Origin: Candidatus Cacconaster equi
GTDB lineage: Bacteria > Bacteroidota > Bacteroidia > Bacteroidales > UBA932
Assembly (NCBI GenBank): GCA_018065895.1
Contig: JAGHSK010000017.1
Location: 1-64,000 of the forward strand
DNA length: 64,000 nucleotides
Direction of reading: 5' to 3'
Shown: positions 35,037 through 43,403 of the stretch, piece by piece
Layout of the letters: each line of letters starts with the position of its first letter
Position numbering within the stretch: position 1 is the first letter of the stretch
The notes under the pieces: generated by a model
What the model saw: the letters and a program-made list of their open reading frames with translations, nothing else
What the model was told of the DNA's origin: nothing
The model's database searches: none
Position numbers and translations under genes: made by a program

Positions 35037-37460
35037 ATGAAAAAATTACACACGTACCTGATACGACAATTCATAGGACCGTTCTTCGCCGTTCTGTTCG
35101 TTGTTGTGTTCGCGCTTGCTCTCGAGTTTCTCTGGGTTTATATCGATGAACTCGTGGGCAAGGGGCTGGGGCTTGGTGTGATTTTCGAATTCATGGCCTG
35201 GGCCTCGGCAACACTGCTGCCGCTTGCGCTTCCGCTTGCCACGCTTCTGGCCTCAATCATGACTCTCGGCAATCTGGGAGAGAGGAATGAGCTTCTGGCA
35301 ATGAAGGCGGCAGGCATCTCACTGAGCAGAATCCTGGTACCACTTTTCGCGGTTTCGCTTCTGATAAGCATAGGGGCTTTTTTTGCTTCTAATAATCTTG
35401 TTCCTGTAGCATACAACAAGATATATTCGCTCAGAGCCGACATAGCCCGGACAAAAAATGAAATAAAGATTCCTACGGGGACATTTTATGACGGAATCGA
35501 CGGTTATGTTCTGCGCATCGAATCCCGCGACGATGACGGAATGATGCACAACCTGATCATCTATGACCATACCGACTACGGGGGAAACACCAATATGATT
35601 CTTGCGGAGTCAGGAAAGATCAATACAACCGGCAACAAGAACGACATCATTTTCGACCTTTACAACGGATGTTCCTACCAGGAGGATAATAATATAACCT
35701 TGAGCGACACCACCGTCGAGCTCAGCAGAATCTCATTTGATTACCAGAAAATCATTATTCCACTGGAGAATTACAGTTTCTCACGTTCAGAAGATAACGA
35801 ATTCGGCAACGAAGTGATGGCCCGCAACCTCCGCGGACTTATCCACGACAAGGATTCCATTGCCCATGCCATTGACTCCCTGAAGAATTTCCAGTACGAC
35901 AGGTTCATAAGCAGCACCGGACTTGTCCATCTGAGCCAGCTTGACACTTCAGCCAACCGGAACCGCTATTTGGAGGGCATCGACATTGATAAAGTATATT
36001 CAAATATAGACCAAAGCAAGGAACGCTCTGCCATTCAATCAAAATTGGACGAATTCACGAGAGATGCCGACCTTGTGGACAGGTTCGTTTGGGAGAGAAA
36101 ACACTATCAGGAGACCTACTACATAACTGACGTGGAAGCGTATCGCAAGTTCACTCTCTCCATTGCCTGCCTTCTTTTCTTCTTCATAGGGGCCCCTCTC
36201 GGCGCCATTATCCGGAAGGGCGGACTTGGAACCCCGGTTATTATTTCGGTCTTCTTCTTCCTTGTATATTATGTCATTGACACTGTAGGCAAACGTCTGG
36301 CCAGGGCCGGAGCAATGACTCCTTTTGCAGGAGCATTCATCTCCGCGGCAGTGCTCCTGCCTATCGGAATTTTCCTCACCAGACAATCTACCCGTGACTC
36401 AGCCATCTTCAATATGGATTTCTACAAAGAATTGTTCAAGACCATAAATCGAAAAATTTCAAAGACATACCATCGTTTTATGAACCGTCTGACCATCAAG
36501 GGCGGAGGAAGAATCCGCATCGTGTTCATGGGGACTCCGGAGTTCGCCGTTGCGCAGCTCGATGCCCTGATGAACAGCGAATATGAGGTAGTTGCAGTGG
36601 TTACCGTACCTGACAAGCCTAGTGGACGAGGTCTTGAAGTCAATGAAAGCGCCGTCAAAAAATACGCTGTAGCCCACAACCTTCCGGTACTTCAGCCAGT
36701 CAAGCTGAAAGATCCCGAATTTCTTGAACAGCTTCGTTCCTTCAATGCCACTCTTTTTGTGGTAGTGGCATTCAGAATGCTGCCGAAGGAGGTGTGGAAC
36801 ATGCCTGTTTATGGAACATTCAACCTCCACGCATCCCTTCTGCCTCAGTATCGTGGTGCCGCCCCTATCAACTGGGCCATAATAAATGGGGAGAAATTCT
36901 CCGGTGTAACTACATTCATGATCGACGAGCAGATTGACACTGGAAAGATATTATTCCAGGAATCCTGTGCAATTGAAGAATATGAATCTGCCGGTGATCT
37001 TCACGACAAACTGATGAAAATGGGATGCGACCTTGTACTCAAGACAGTTGATGCCATCGAAAATCATCAGGCCAAGCCTTACGATCAGCAACTCGGAATG
37101 AGTAAGGTGCTCAAACCGGCGCCTAAGTTGACAAAAGAGCTATGTCATATCGATTGGAACGGTGACGTGGAGGAAATAGCACATCTTATCAGAGGCTTGA
37201 GCCCGTACCCGACAGCCTTTACAAATCTGGTTCGTGGTGACGAAGTTATCAGAGTCAAGATTTTCGATGCATACGATTCGAAGATTGACATTCCGGACCT
37301 TCCTGCAGGAGCCATCTCCCTTGACGGGAAGCATATTCAGGTCAAGTGCGGCAACGGCGTACTGCGCATCTACTCACTTCAGGTCGCAGGCAAAAAGAGA
37401 ATGAACGTGGATGCCTTCCTTCGTGGCTTCCGCGACCTCGAAACATATCACTTCGAATAA
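35037..37460 (+). CDS. LptG-type permease fused in frame to methionyl-tRNA formyltransferase
   Basis: One uninterrupted 807-codon ORF. Residues 1-475 are an LptF/LptG (YjgP/YjgQ) permease of the lipopolysaccharide exporter: three N-terminal spans, a periplasmic beta domain at about 120-385, and three C-terminal spans (LSIACLLFFFIGAPLGAIIRKGG). Residues 493-807 are a full Fmt: RIVFMGTPEFAV, NLHASLLPQYRGAAPINWAI (catalytic N and H), MIDEQIDTGKI (D) and the C-terminal OB-like domain (LRIYSLQVAGKKRMN). No stop lies between. The codon where Fmt normally begins (before RIVFMG) is ATC at 36513, after GGCGGAGGA. The linker ATG at 36480 could also start a separate Fmt. LptG ends in the cytosol, so the fusion is topologically possible. 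Confidence 0.88.
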   Translation: MKKLHTYLIRQFIGPFFAVLFVVVFALALEFLWVYIDELVGKGLGLGVIFEFMAWASATLLPLALPLATLLASIMTLGNLGERNELLAMKAAGISLSRILVPLFAVSLLISIGAFFASNNLVPVAYNKIYSLRADIARTKNEIKIPTGTFYDGIDGYVLRIESRDDDGMMHNLIIYDHTDYGGNTNMILAESGKINTTGNKNDIIFDLYNGCSYQEDNNITLSDTTVELSRISFDYQKIIIPLENYSFSRSEDNEFGNEVMARNLRGLIHDKDSIAHAIDSLKNFQYDRFISSTGLVHLSQLDTSANRNRYLEGIDIDKVYSNIDQSKERSAIQSKLDEFTRDADLVDRFVWERKHYQETYYITDVEAYRKFTLSIACLLFFFIGAPLGAIIRKGGLGTPVIISVFFFLVYYVIDTVGKRLARAGAMTPFAGAFISAAVLLPIGIFLTRQSTRDSAIFNMDFYKELFKTINRKISKTYHRFMNRLTIKGGGRIRIVFMGTPEFAVAQLDALMNSEYEVVAVVTVPDKPSGRGLEVNESAVKKYAVAHNLPVLQPVKLKDPEFLEQLRSFNATLFVVVAFRMLPKEVWNMPVYGTFNLHASLLPQYRGAAPINWAIINGEKFSGVTTFMIDEQIDTGKILFQESCAIEEYESAGDLHDKLMKMGCDLVLKTVDAIENHQAKPYDQQLGMSKVLKPAPKLTKELCHIDWNGDVEEIAHLIRGLSPYPTAFTNLVRGDEVIRVKIFDAYDSKIDIPDLPAGAISLDGKHIQVKCGNGVLRIYSLQVAGKKRMNVDAFLRGFRDLETYHFE

Positions 37461-37467
37461 AGGGTAT

Positions 37468-38424
37468 TTACTTCACCGATTTTTTTCGGACGGCAGCCAG
37501 CATGTCATCAACGACTGCTTCCATCCCCCATTCAGGCTTCCAACCCCACTCCTCGCGGGCGCAGGAATCGTCCATGATATCAGGCCATGAAGCAGAAATG
37601 GCAGCCTTGACCGGATCAATGTCGTAGTCGAAGCTGGCATCCGGAATGCGCTTTTTTATTGCCTCAAACAGTTCCTTCGGGCAGAAGCTCATACTGGCGA
37701 TGTTAAAGCTGTTGCGATGTATGAGTCTGGCAGGGTCAGCTTCCATCAAATCAGTGACAGCCTTTAGCGCATCAGGCATATACATCATATCCATATAGCT
37801 GTCCTGAGGCACCTCGCAGGTATAGTGGTGGCCGTCCTTGATTATTTCATAGAACACTTCAACCGCATAGTCAGTGGTTCCTCCACCCGGCTGAGCCCCA
37901 TTTGAGATGATGCCCGGGAATCTGACACTCCTCGTATCAACCCCGAAACGCGTGAAGTAGTAGTCGCTCAGCAGCTCCCCGGCCACCTTGCATACTCCGT
38001 ATATCGTGTTCGGACGCATCACTGTGTCCTGTGGAGTCTTGTAATGAGGAGTACTTGATCCGAAGGCGCCTATGGAGCTCGGTGTAAATACGGAGCATTT
38101 GAACTCCTTTGCAATATTCAGGGAATTGAGCAGGGCTCCCATATTGAGCTTCCATGCAAGTTCAGGCATTTTTTCTCCGGTTGCACTCAACAACGCCACC
38201 AGATTGAAGATGGAATCGACTTTGTATTTTTTTACCAAATCAGCGAAAGCATTGGCGTCAGTAGCATCAAGTTTTTCTCCAATACCGCCCTCACGCAACT
38301 TTTCAACCTGCAAATCTTTCAAATCTGCCCCAATAACATTATCTTTACCATAGAGTTTTTGGAGATGAGGCACAAGTTCAGTGCCTATCTGGCCACCAGC
38401 TCCCACAACCAGGATACGTTTCAT
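37468..38424 (-). CDS. L-threonine 3-dehydrogenase, SDR type
   Basis: NAD-dependent extended short-chain dehydrogenase that oxidises L-threonine to 2-amino-3-ketobutyrate. The 318-residue product has the Rossmann motif VVGAGGQIGTEL, TPSSIGAFG with the Ser, and the catalytic YxxxK in IYGVCKVAGELL. RFPGIISNGAQPGGGTTDYAVE is characteristic of the threonine-dehydrogenase branch rather than the sugar epimerases. The kbl partner is not adjacent. It ends 7 bases from the fmt stop and starts 8 bases from the queG start, so its promoter must lie within queG. An epimerase of unknown sugar is the alternative. Confidence 0.82.
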   Translation of the reverse strand: MKRILVVGAGGQIGTELVPHLQKLYGKDNVIGADLKDLQVEKLREGGIGEKLDATDANAFADLVKKYKVDSIFNLVALLSATGEKMPELAWKLNMGALLNSLNIAKEFKCSVFTPSSIGAFGSSTPHYKTPQDTVMRPNTIYGVCKVAGELLSDYYFTRFGVDTRSVRFPGIISNGAQPGGGTTDYAVEVFYEIIKDGHHYTCEVPQDSYMDMMYMPDALKAVTDLMEADPARLIHRNSFNIASMSFCPKELFEAIKKRIPDASFDYDIDPVKAAISASWPDIMDDSCAREEWGWKPEWGMEAVVDDMLAAVRKKSVK

Positions 38425-38432
38425 TAGAAAAA

Positions 38433-39347
38433 TTGGTTTTGTCTGACAATAAAAAAATAGCTATCGACCCATCCGCTTTCGGCTTTCTGGACGTTGCATA
38501 TACAAAGATAGTCACGAATTCCGATATTCGTAAATCTTTTGATGAATATATTGGTTCCGGATTCTGCGCAGATATGGATTATCTGAAACGAAACGTGGAC
38601 AAACGCACTGATCCATCGCTTCTTGTGGAAGGTGCCAGTACAATTGTCTGTTTTCTGGCTCCATATGGAAAGGCAAATGGAGGAGTAGCCGGATTCGCTC
38701 AAGGCGAAGATTATCATTCAGCCGTAAAAAGAAAGCTATTTGAAGTCATATCATTTCTCAAACAGGAATCTTCAAGGATGGGGCTTTCAAGTTTCTCCGC
38801 CAGGGCATTTGTTGACAGCGCTCCTGTGGCGGAGCGGTTCTGGGCTGCCCGCTCCGGCCTCGGGTTCATCGGCAGAAACGGATTTCTGATCTCGCCGCAA
38901 TTCGGGCTGCGAACCATCATCGGAGAAATAATATGCAACCTGCCTTTTGAATTGTTCGCAGATAGAAGACCTCTTGCCGTAACTTCATGCGGAGATTGCG
39001 GGAGATGTGCGGAGGCCTGTCCTTCCAAAGCCCTGCAATGGCAGAAAGATGGATTTTCTCTTGTTGACGCGCGTAAATGTATATCCTACCACACGATAGA
39101 GTCTCACTCGACGGCGGGACATCCCGTCGACTTCAACGGATGGATATTCGGATGCGAAGAGTGTCTGGATGTCTGTCCCTGGAACAAGGAGGTTCCATCC
39201 TGGGAGGAACTGAAAAAAAACAGCGGCTATTTGCTGAATTTAAGCCGCCGGGAGTGGGCGGACATGGGTTCTGACGAGTTCAATGTGCATTTCGGTGACT
39301 CCGGACTGAAAAGGGCGGGTCTTGACAAAATAAAGAGCAATTTATGA
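38433..39347 (+). CDS. queG: Epoxyqueuosine reductase
   Basis: B12-dependent enzyme that reduces epoxyqueuosine to queuosine in tRNA. The 304-residue product has the QueG core (ARAFVDSAPVAERFWAARSGLGFIGRNGFLI; FVDSAPV with the catalytic Asp) and two 4Fe-4S motifs CGDCGRCAEACPSKAL and CEECLDVCPWNKEV. It lacks the C-terminal HEAT-like domain of the 379-residue E. coli protein, as short versions do. There is no ATG before the conserved region, so translation must start at a TTG (38433 or 38439). It heads a coupled unit with the GSCFA and phosphatase genes. Confidence 0.93.
   Translation: MVLSDNKKIAIDPSAFGFLDVAYTKIVTNSDIRKSFDEYIGSGFCADMDYLKRNVDKRTDPSLLVEGASTIVCFLAPYGKANGGVAGFAQGEDYHSAVKRKLFEVISFLKQESSRMGLSSFSARAFVDSAPVAERFWAARSGLGFIGRNGFLISPQFGLRTIIGEIICNLPFELFADRRPLAVTSCGDCGRCAEACPSKALQWQKDGFSLVDARKCISYHTIESHSTAGHPVDFNGWIFGCEECLDVCPWNKEVPSWEELKKNSGYLLNLSRREWADMGSDEFNVHFGDSGLKRAGLDKIKSNL
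38503..38510 (-). promoter_or_regulatory. Possible -7 box (TATCTTTG) for the threonine dehydrogenase gene
   Basis: Perfect TAnnTTTG on the minus strand, within the 5' part of queG, about 80 bases before the dehydrogenase ATG. No good -33 box. It is the only candidate in the short divergent gap. Confidence 0.35.
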
Positions 39348-40096
39348 TATCAAGGGAAAATAAAATTGTAATGACAGGCTCCTGTTTTTCCACTGAAATC
39401 GGAAACCGTCTGAAGGATGCAGGCTACAATATATGCCTGAATCCCTTCGGCATCCTGTTCAACCCCGCTTCCATTGCCGCCGCAATGGAACGGCTCGAAA
39501 GTGGAGAACGTTTCACGGAGAAAGACGTCATAATGCGGACGGATGATGCCGCCCTCGGCAAATTCAGTTATGTCTCTTTTTCCCATCACGGATCCTTCGC
39601 AAGACCTTCTCCTGACGAATTCATAAAGAATGCTGACAGCTCCCTTGCCGTGGCAAGGAACTTTTTTCTATCAGCTGACACCATAATCCTGACATTCGGT
39701 ACCGCTTGGGTGTTCAGGCACATATCCAGCGGAAAAATCGTCGCCAACTGCCATAAAATTCCCTCAAGGGAGTTCTCCCGCGAAATGATGGATGTTGACC
39801 GGATTGCATCTCTCTATCTGCCCATCATAAAAAGGCACCCGGAGAAACGCTGGATATTCACGGTCAGTCCTATAAGACATCCGGCCGACGGCCTGCACGG
39901 TAACCAGTTGAGCAAAGCCACGCTTCTTCTGGCCATTGAAAAGATTCAACGGCAGTGCAGTGAAAATACAGCTTATTTCCCTTCGTACGAAATAATGATT
40001 GATGAACTCCGCGACCACAGATATTATGCCTCTGACGACCTGCACCCGTCGGAAGAGGCTGTCAATATGATCTTTGAAAAATTTATTGCATTATGA
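39344..40096 (+). CDS. GSCFA-family protein (predicted SGNH-like hydrolase)
   Basis: Protein of 250 residues of the GSCFA family, named for the motif seen here as TGSCFSTEIGNRL at about 11-23. The fold is predicted SGNH-like: the Ser in GSCFS would be the nucleophile, and the late DDLHPSEEAV carries the matching Asp and His. FGTAWVFRH and FTVSPIRHPADG are further family marks. Role unknown. Its ATG overlaps the queG stop (ATGA), and its own stop overlaps the next start the same way, so the three genes are translated together. Confidence 0.85.
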   Translation: MISRENKIVMTGSCFSTEIGNRLKDAGYNICLNPFGILFNPASIAAAMERLESGERFTEKDVIMRTDDAALGKFSYVSFSHHGSFARPSPDEFIKNADSSLAVARNFFLSADTIILTFGTAWVFRHISSGKIVANCHKIPSREFSREMMDVDRIASLYLPIIKRHPEKRWIFTVSPIRHPADGLHGNQLSKATLLLAIEKIQRQCSENTAYFPSYEIMIDELRDHRYYASDDLHPSEEAVNMIFEKFIAL

Positions 40097-42246
40097 AACA
40101 TACCATCACACTTTTGACATTGCTGCTTTCAGTTGCGCTGAGCGCCCAGAATCCACACGAACTGCTGAAACAGAATCCGGAAAGATATGCAGGCGTATTC
40201 CACAGTTACGAGGTGCCATCTACAATCGTTGACACACCCGCTCCATCAGGCTACAAGCCATTCTACGTAAGCCATTACGGCAGGCACGGAAGCCGATACC
40301 TGACAAGTTATGCCGCAATGGACACTTTGTGCAGAATATTGGGCACGGCAGCGGACAAGGGATTCCTTACGGAAGAGGGTATGCTGCTTTTCCGCGACAT
40401 AAAAGAGCTGCGCGAAGTTCATCAGGGGATGCTGGGTATTCTGACCCAGAAAGGCTCGAAGGAGCATCAAGGTATCGCACACAGGCTCTTTGAGAGGGTT
40501 CCTTCCGTCTTCAGACAGAAAGACCGCAACGAAGTGATGGCAGCATCCAGCACAATCCAACGGTGCATCCAGAGCATGGCAAACTTCAATACGCAGCTCA
40601 AGGCTGACGTTCCGGGTCTCGACATAAAAATGTACACCGGAGACCGGTATATGCAATACATCCTCAAGTCCTCCAAAAAACCTCGCAACTCCAAACTTCA
40701 GAAAGCGATTTTCGATTCTGTGCTTTTGTGTTCCTTCAATCCGAACAGAGCGATGAAGGCATGGTTCAACAAACCGGATGAAGCTGCAAGGTATTTCGGG
40801 CCATACGATCCTGCCCACTTCTGCTTCCATCTCTTCTCGGAAGCCTGCATCACCCAGTGCCTTGATGAGAACCTCCATGACATTTTCTCTTATTTTTCTG
40901 ACAGTGAACTTTTCCAACTGTGGAGATGCGCCAATATGGACCACAACAACAGCATGGGCTTCACCATTGAGAACAACAGCCGGACGGACGAAACCGGACA
41001 GGTCATTCTGAGAGACATCATCGAAAAGGCCGACGCGGCAATTAGAGGCAACAACAGGGCCGCAGACCTTCGTTTCGGGCACGATTCCGGGCTTCTTCCG
41101 CTACTCAACCTCATCAGGATAAAAGGGCTTGAGAAGCCTTTGAACATGACTGAAACTTCCGAGGAAAACGGTGCTTTCATTTTTGAAATGATGCCTATGG
41201 CATCCAATCTTCAACTGATATTCTATCGCAACAGCAAAAACGACATTCTGGTAAAGCTCATCCGGAACGATATGGAAACTGTAATTCCGGAATTGCCGAC
41301 GTACAGAGGACCATATTACAAATGGGAGGAGTTGAGGGAATATTTTGCTTCATTGTGCGGATACAAGAACCTGAGACTTCTTTATTGGAATATACAAAAC
41401 GGAATGTGGGACGGGCAGGATGACAATTACGACAGATTCGTATCCTGGGTTCAGGAACAGAATCCCGACATCTGCGTATGGTGTGAAGCACAGTCGATAT
41501 ACTATAGCGGAACTGCCGACAACATGAAACCTGAGGAGCGGTTCCTTGTTGACGGATGGAATGAACTTGCCTCCCGTTACGGACACAACTACATTTATGT
41601 AGGTGGCCACCGTGACGACTACCCGCAGGTCATCACGTCAAAATATCCTATTGAGAACATTGAACGGATTGTCGGAGCAGAACCTGACAGCGTTGTGACG
41701 CACGGGGCAGGATGGGCGCAAGTTGATGTGAACGGCAAGAAAATCAACGTCGTAACTCTCCATACCTGGCCTCAGAAATGGGGTTACCGGGTGAATGACA
41801 AAGAGGCCAGCAAAGGAAGGAACGAAGGTGACCTGTACAGGAGAATGGAGATAGAATATATCTGCAACCACACGGTTCTTACCCATCCCGATGCGGCTGG
41901 GGAATTCTGGATGATGATGGGTGACCATAATGCCCGTTCACGACTGGATAATGACCTTTACAAGTATGCGGACAATGACACCAGGCTTCTCGTCCACGAC
42001 TTTATTCTCAACAACACCCCTTACATCGATGTGGTCAAAGATTTCAATCCCGGGAAATTCTTCACTTCGATGCACGGACAAAGCCGTATCGATTTTGTAT
42101 ATCTCACACCTGCCCTCAACGACAAGGTTGTAGATGCAAGGATTGTCTATGATTCCTATACGGAGCCGGTAAGAGACCCCAAGCATCTTTCCAACTTCTG
42201 GCACCCTTCAGACCACAGGCCTATAATCGTGGATTTCCAACTATGA
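40093..42246 (+). CDS. Secreted histidine phosphatase fused to an EEP-fold phosphodiesterase/phosphatase domain
   Basis: Exported two-domain enzyme, 717 residues, signal MKHTITLLTLLLSVALSAQ. Residues 40-435 are a clade-2 histidine phosphatase (acid phosphatase/phytase/MINPP type) with VSHYGRHGSRY (nucleophile His) and RFGHDSGLLP (HD proton donor). Residues 450-717 are an endonuclease/exonuclease/phosphatase domain with LYWNIQNG, WCEAQ (metal Glu), MMGDHNAR and the end motif SDHRPIIV. Both active sites look complete. The pair of folds could strip phosphates and esters from an inositol-phosphate or phospholipid, but the substrate cannot be read from sequence. Coupled to the GSCFA gene by ATGA. 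Confidence 0.85.
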   Translation: MKHTITLLTLLLSVALSAQNPHELLKQNPERYAGVFHSYEVPSTIVDTPAPSGYKPFYVSHYGRHGSRYLTSYAAMDTLCRILGTAADKGFLTEEGMLLFRDIKELREVHQGMLGILTQKGSKEHQGIAHRLFERVPSVFRQKDRNEVMAASSTIQRCIQSMANFNTQLKADVPGLDIKMYTGDRYMQYILKSSKKPRNSKLQKAIFDSVLLCSFNPNRAMKAWFNKPDEAARYFGPYDPAHFCFHLFSEACITQCLDENLHDIFSYFSDSELFQLWRCANMDHNNSMGFTIENNSRTDETGQVILRDIIEKADAAIRGNNRAADLRFGHDSGLLPLLNLIRIKGLEKPLNMTETSEENGAFIFEMMPMASNLQLIFYRNSKNDILVKLIRNDMETVIPELPTYRGPYYKWEELREYFASLCGYKNLRLLYWNIQNGMWDGQDDNYDRFVSWVQEQNPDICVWCEAQSIYYSGTADNMKPEERFLVDGWNELASRYGHNYIYVGGHRDDYPQVITSKYPIENIERIVGAEPDSVVTHGAGWAQVDVNGKKINVVTLHTWPQKWGYRVNDKEASKGRNEGDLYRRMEIEYICNHTVLTHPDAAGEFWMMMGDHNARSRLDNDLYKYADNDTRLLVHDFILNNTPYIDVVKDFNPGKFFTSMHGQSRIDFVYLTPALNDKVVDARIVYDSYTEPVRDPKHLSNFWHPSDHRPIIVDFQL

Positions 42247-42255
42247 GATTTTTAC

Positions 42256-42263
42256 TATCTTTG
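42256..42263 (+). promoter_or_regulatory. -7 box (TATCTTTG) of tgt
   Basis: Perfect TAnnTTTG ending only 7 bases before the tgt ATG, so the transcript would have almost no leader. No -33 TTG at the usual distance. Confidence 0.55.
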
Positions 42264-42269
42264 TAAGTT

Positions 42270-43400
42270 ATGAAATTCACGCTGCTGGGTAAAGACAGAG
42301 ATTCAAATGCCAGGCTTGGCTTGATACAGACAGACCACGGGACGATACATACGCCCATATTCATGCCTGTCGGTACCGTAGGCTCGGTAAAAGGCGTTTA
42401 TCACAAGGATTTGCGTGAAGACATAAAGGCGCAGATCATACTCGGCAACACCTATCATCTTTACCTGCGTCCCGGACTTGACATTCTGCAGAAAGCCGGC
42501 GGGCTTCATAAATTCACCTCATGGGATCGTCCCATTCTGACTGACAGCGGAGGATTTCAAGTATTTTCTCTGGCGCAGAGCCGTAAGATTACGGAGGACG
42601 GGTGCATTTTTCAAAGTCATATTGACGGCTCACGGCATATGTTCACTCCAGAGAACAATGTCGATACGCAACGCATAATCGGCGCGGATATAATTATGGC
42701 CCTGGATGAATGCTGTCCTGGAGACGCCGAATACAAATATGCCGAAAAATCCCTCCGTCTCACCCAGAAATGGCTTGAACGCTGCATAAATCGTTTCGAC
42801 CAGACAGAGCCTCTGTATGGTTATGACCAAACTTTTTTCCCGATTGTACAGGGATGTGTATATCCTGATTTGCGCCGGGCCGCGGCAGAGCATGTCGCTT
42901 CTCTTGACAGAGAAGGATATGCAATAGGAGGATTGGCTGTCGGAGAGCCTGTCGAGAAAATGTATGAGATGATTGAACTCGTACACCCGATTCTCCCTCA
43001 GGACAAGCCGAGATATCTGATGGGAGTCGGAACTCCGTCCAACCTTTTGGAGGCAATCGCAAGAGGAGTGGATATGTTTGACTGCGTGATGCCGACCAGG
43101 AACGGGCGCAATGCAATGCTCTTCACCAGCGAAGGCACGATCCACATCAGGAACCGCAAATGGGCGGACGATTTCAGCCTTCTTGATGAGAATGGCACCT
43201 CATTTGTCGACCACTGCTACACGAAAGCATACCTGAGGCATCTGTTCATTTCCGGAGAGATGCTTGCGGCACAGATCGCCAGCCAGCACAACCTCGCATT
43301 CTACCTTCACCTGATGGAACAGGCACGCGAGCACATTGCAGCAGGAGATTTCAAACAATGGAAAGACGTTATGGTAAAAAAACTGGATGTCAAGTTATAA
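42270..43400 (+). CDS. tgt: tRNA-guanine transglycosylase
   Basis: Exchanges guanine 34 of certain tRNAs for the queuosine precursor. The 376-residue product matches the bacterial enzyme (375 in E. coli) with FMPVGTVGSVKG, ILTDSGGFQVFSL (Asp), GGLAVGEP and DCVMPTRNGRN (nucleophile Asp). The zinc region differs: where family members have CxCxxC it reads NGTSFVDHCYTKAYLRHLF, keeping only the distant His (QHNLAFYL). It forms a queuosine pair with queG about 3 kb upstream and is followed by the second Lpt permease after 3 bases. Confidence 0.95.
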   Translation: MKFTLLGKDRDSNARLGLIQTDHGTIHTPIFMPVGTVGSVKGVYHKDLREDIKAQIILGNTYHLYLRPGLDILQKAGGLHKFTSWDRPILTDSGGFQVFSLAQSRKITEDGCIFQSHIDGSRHMFTPENNVDTQRIIGADIIMALDECCPGDAEYKYAEKSLRLTQKWLERCINRFDQTEPLYGYDQTFFPIVQGCVYPDLRRAAAEHVASLDREGYAIGGLAVGEPVEKMYEMIELVHPILPQDKPRYLMGVGTPSNLLEAIARGVDMFDCVMPTRNGRNAMLFTSEGTIHIRNRKWADDFSLLDENGTSFVDHCYTKAYLRHLFISGEMLAAQIASQHNLAFYLHLMEQAREHIAAGDFKQWKDVMVKKLDVKL

Positions 43401-43403
43401 GCG

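Noticed and set aside
36420-36530. LptG-Fmt fusion as a simple frameshift artefact
   Set aside because: Both halves are intact in the same frame with a sensible linker, so an insertion or deletion error is not needed; a substitution error at the ATC or a lost stop cannot be excluded without reads.
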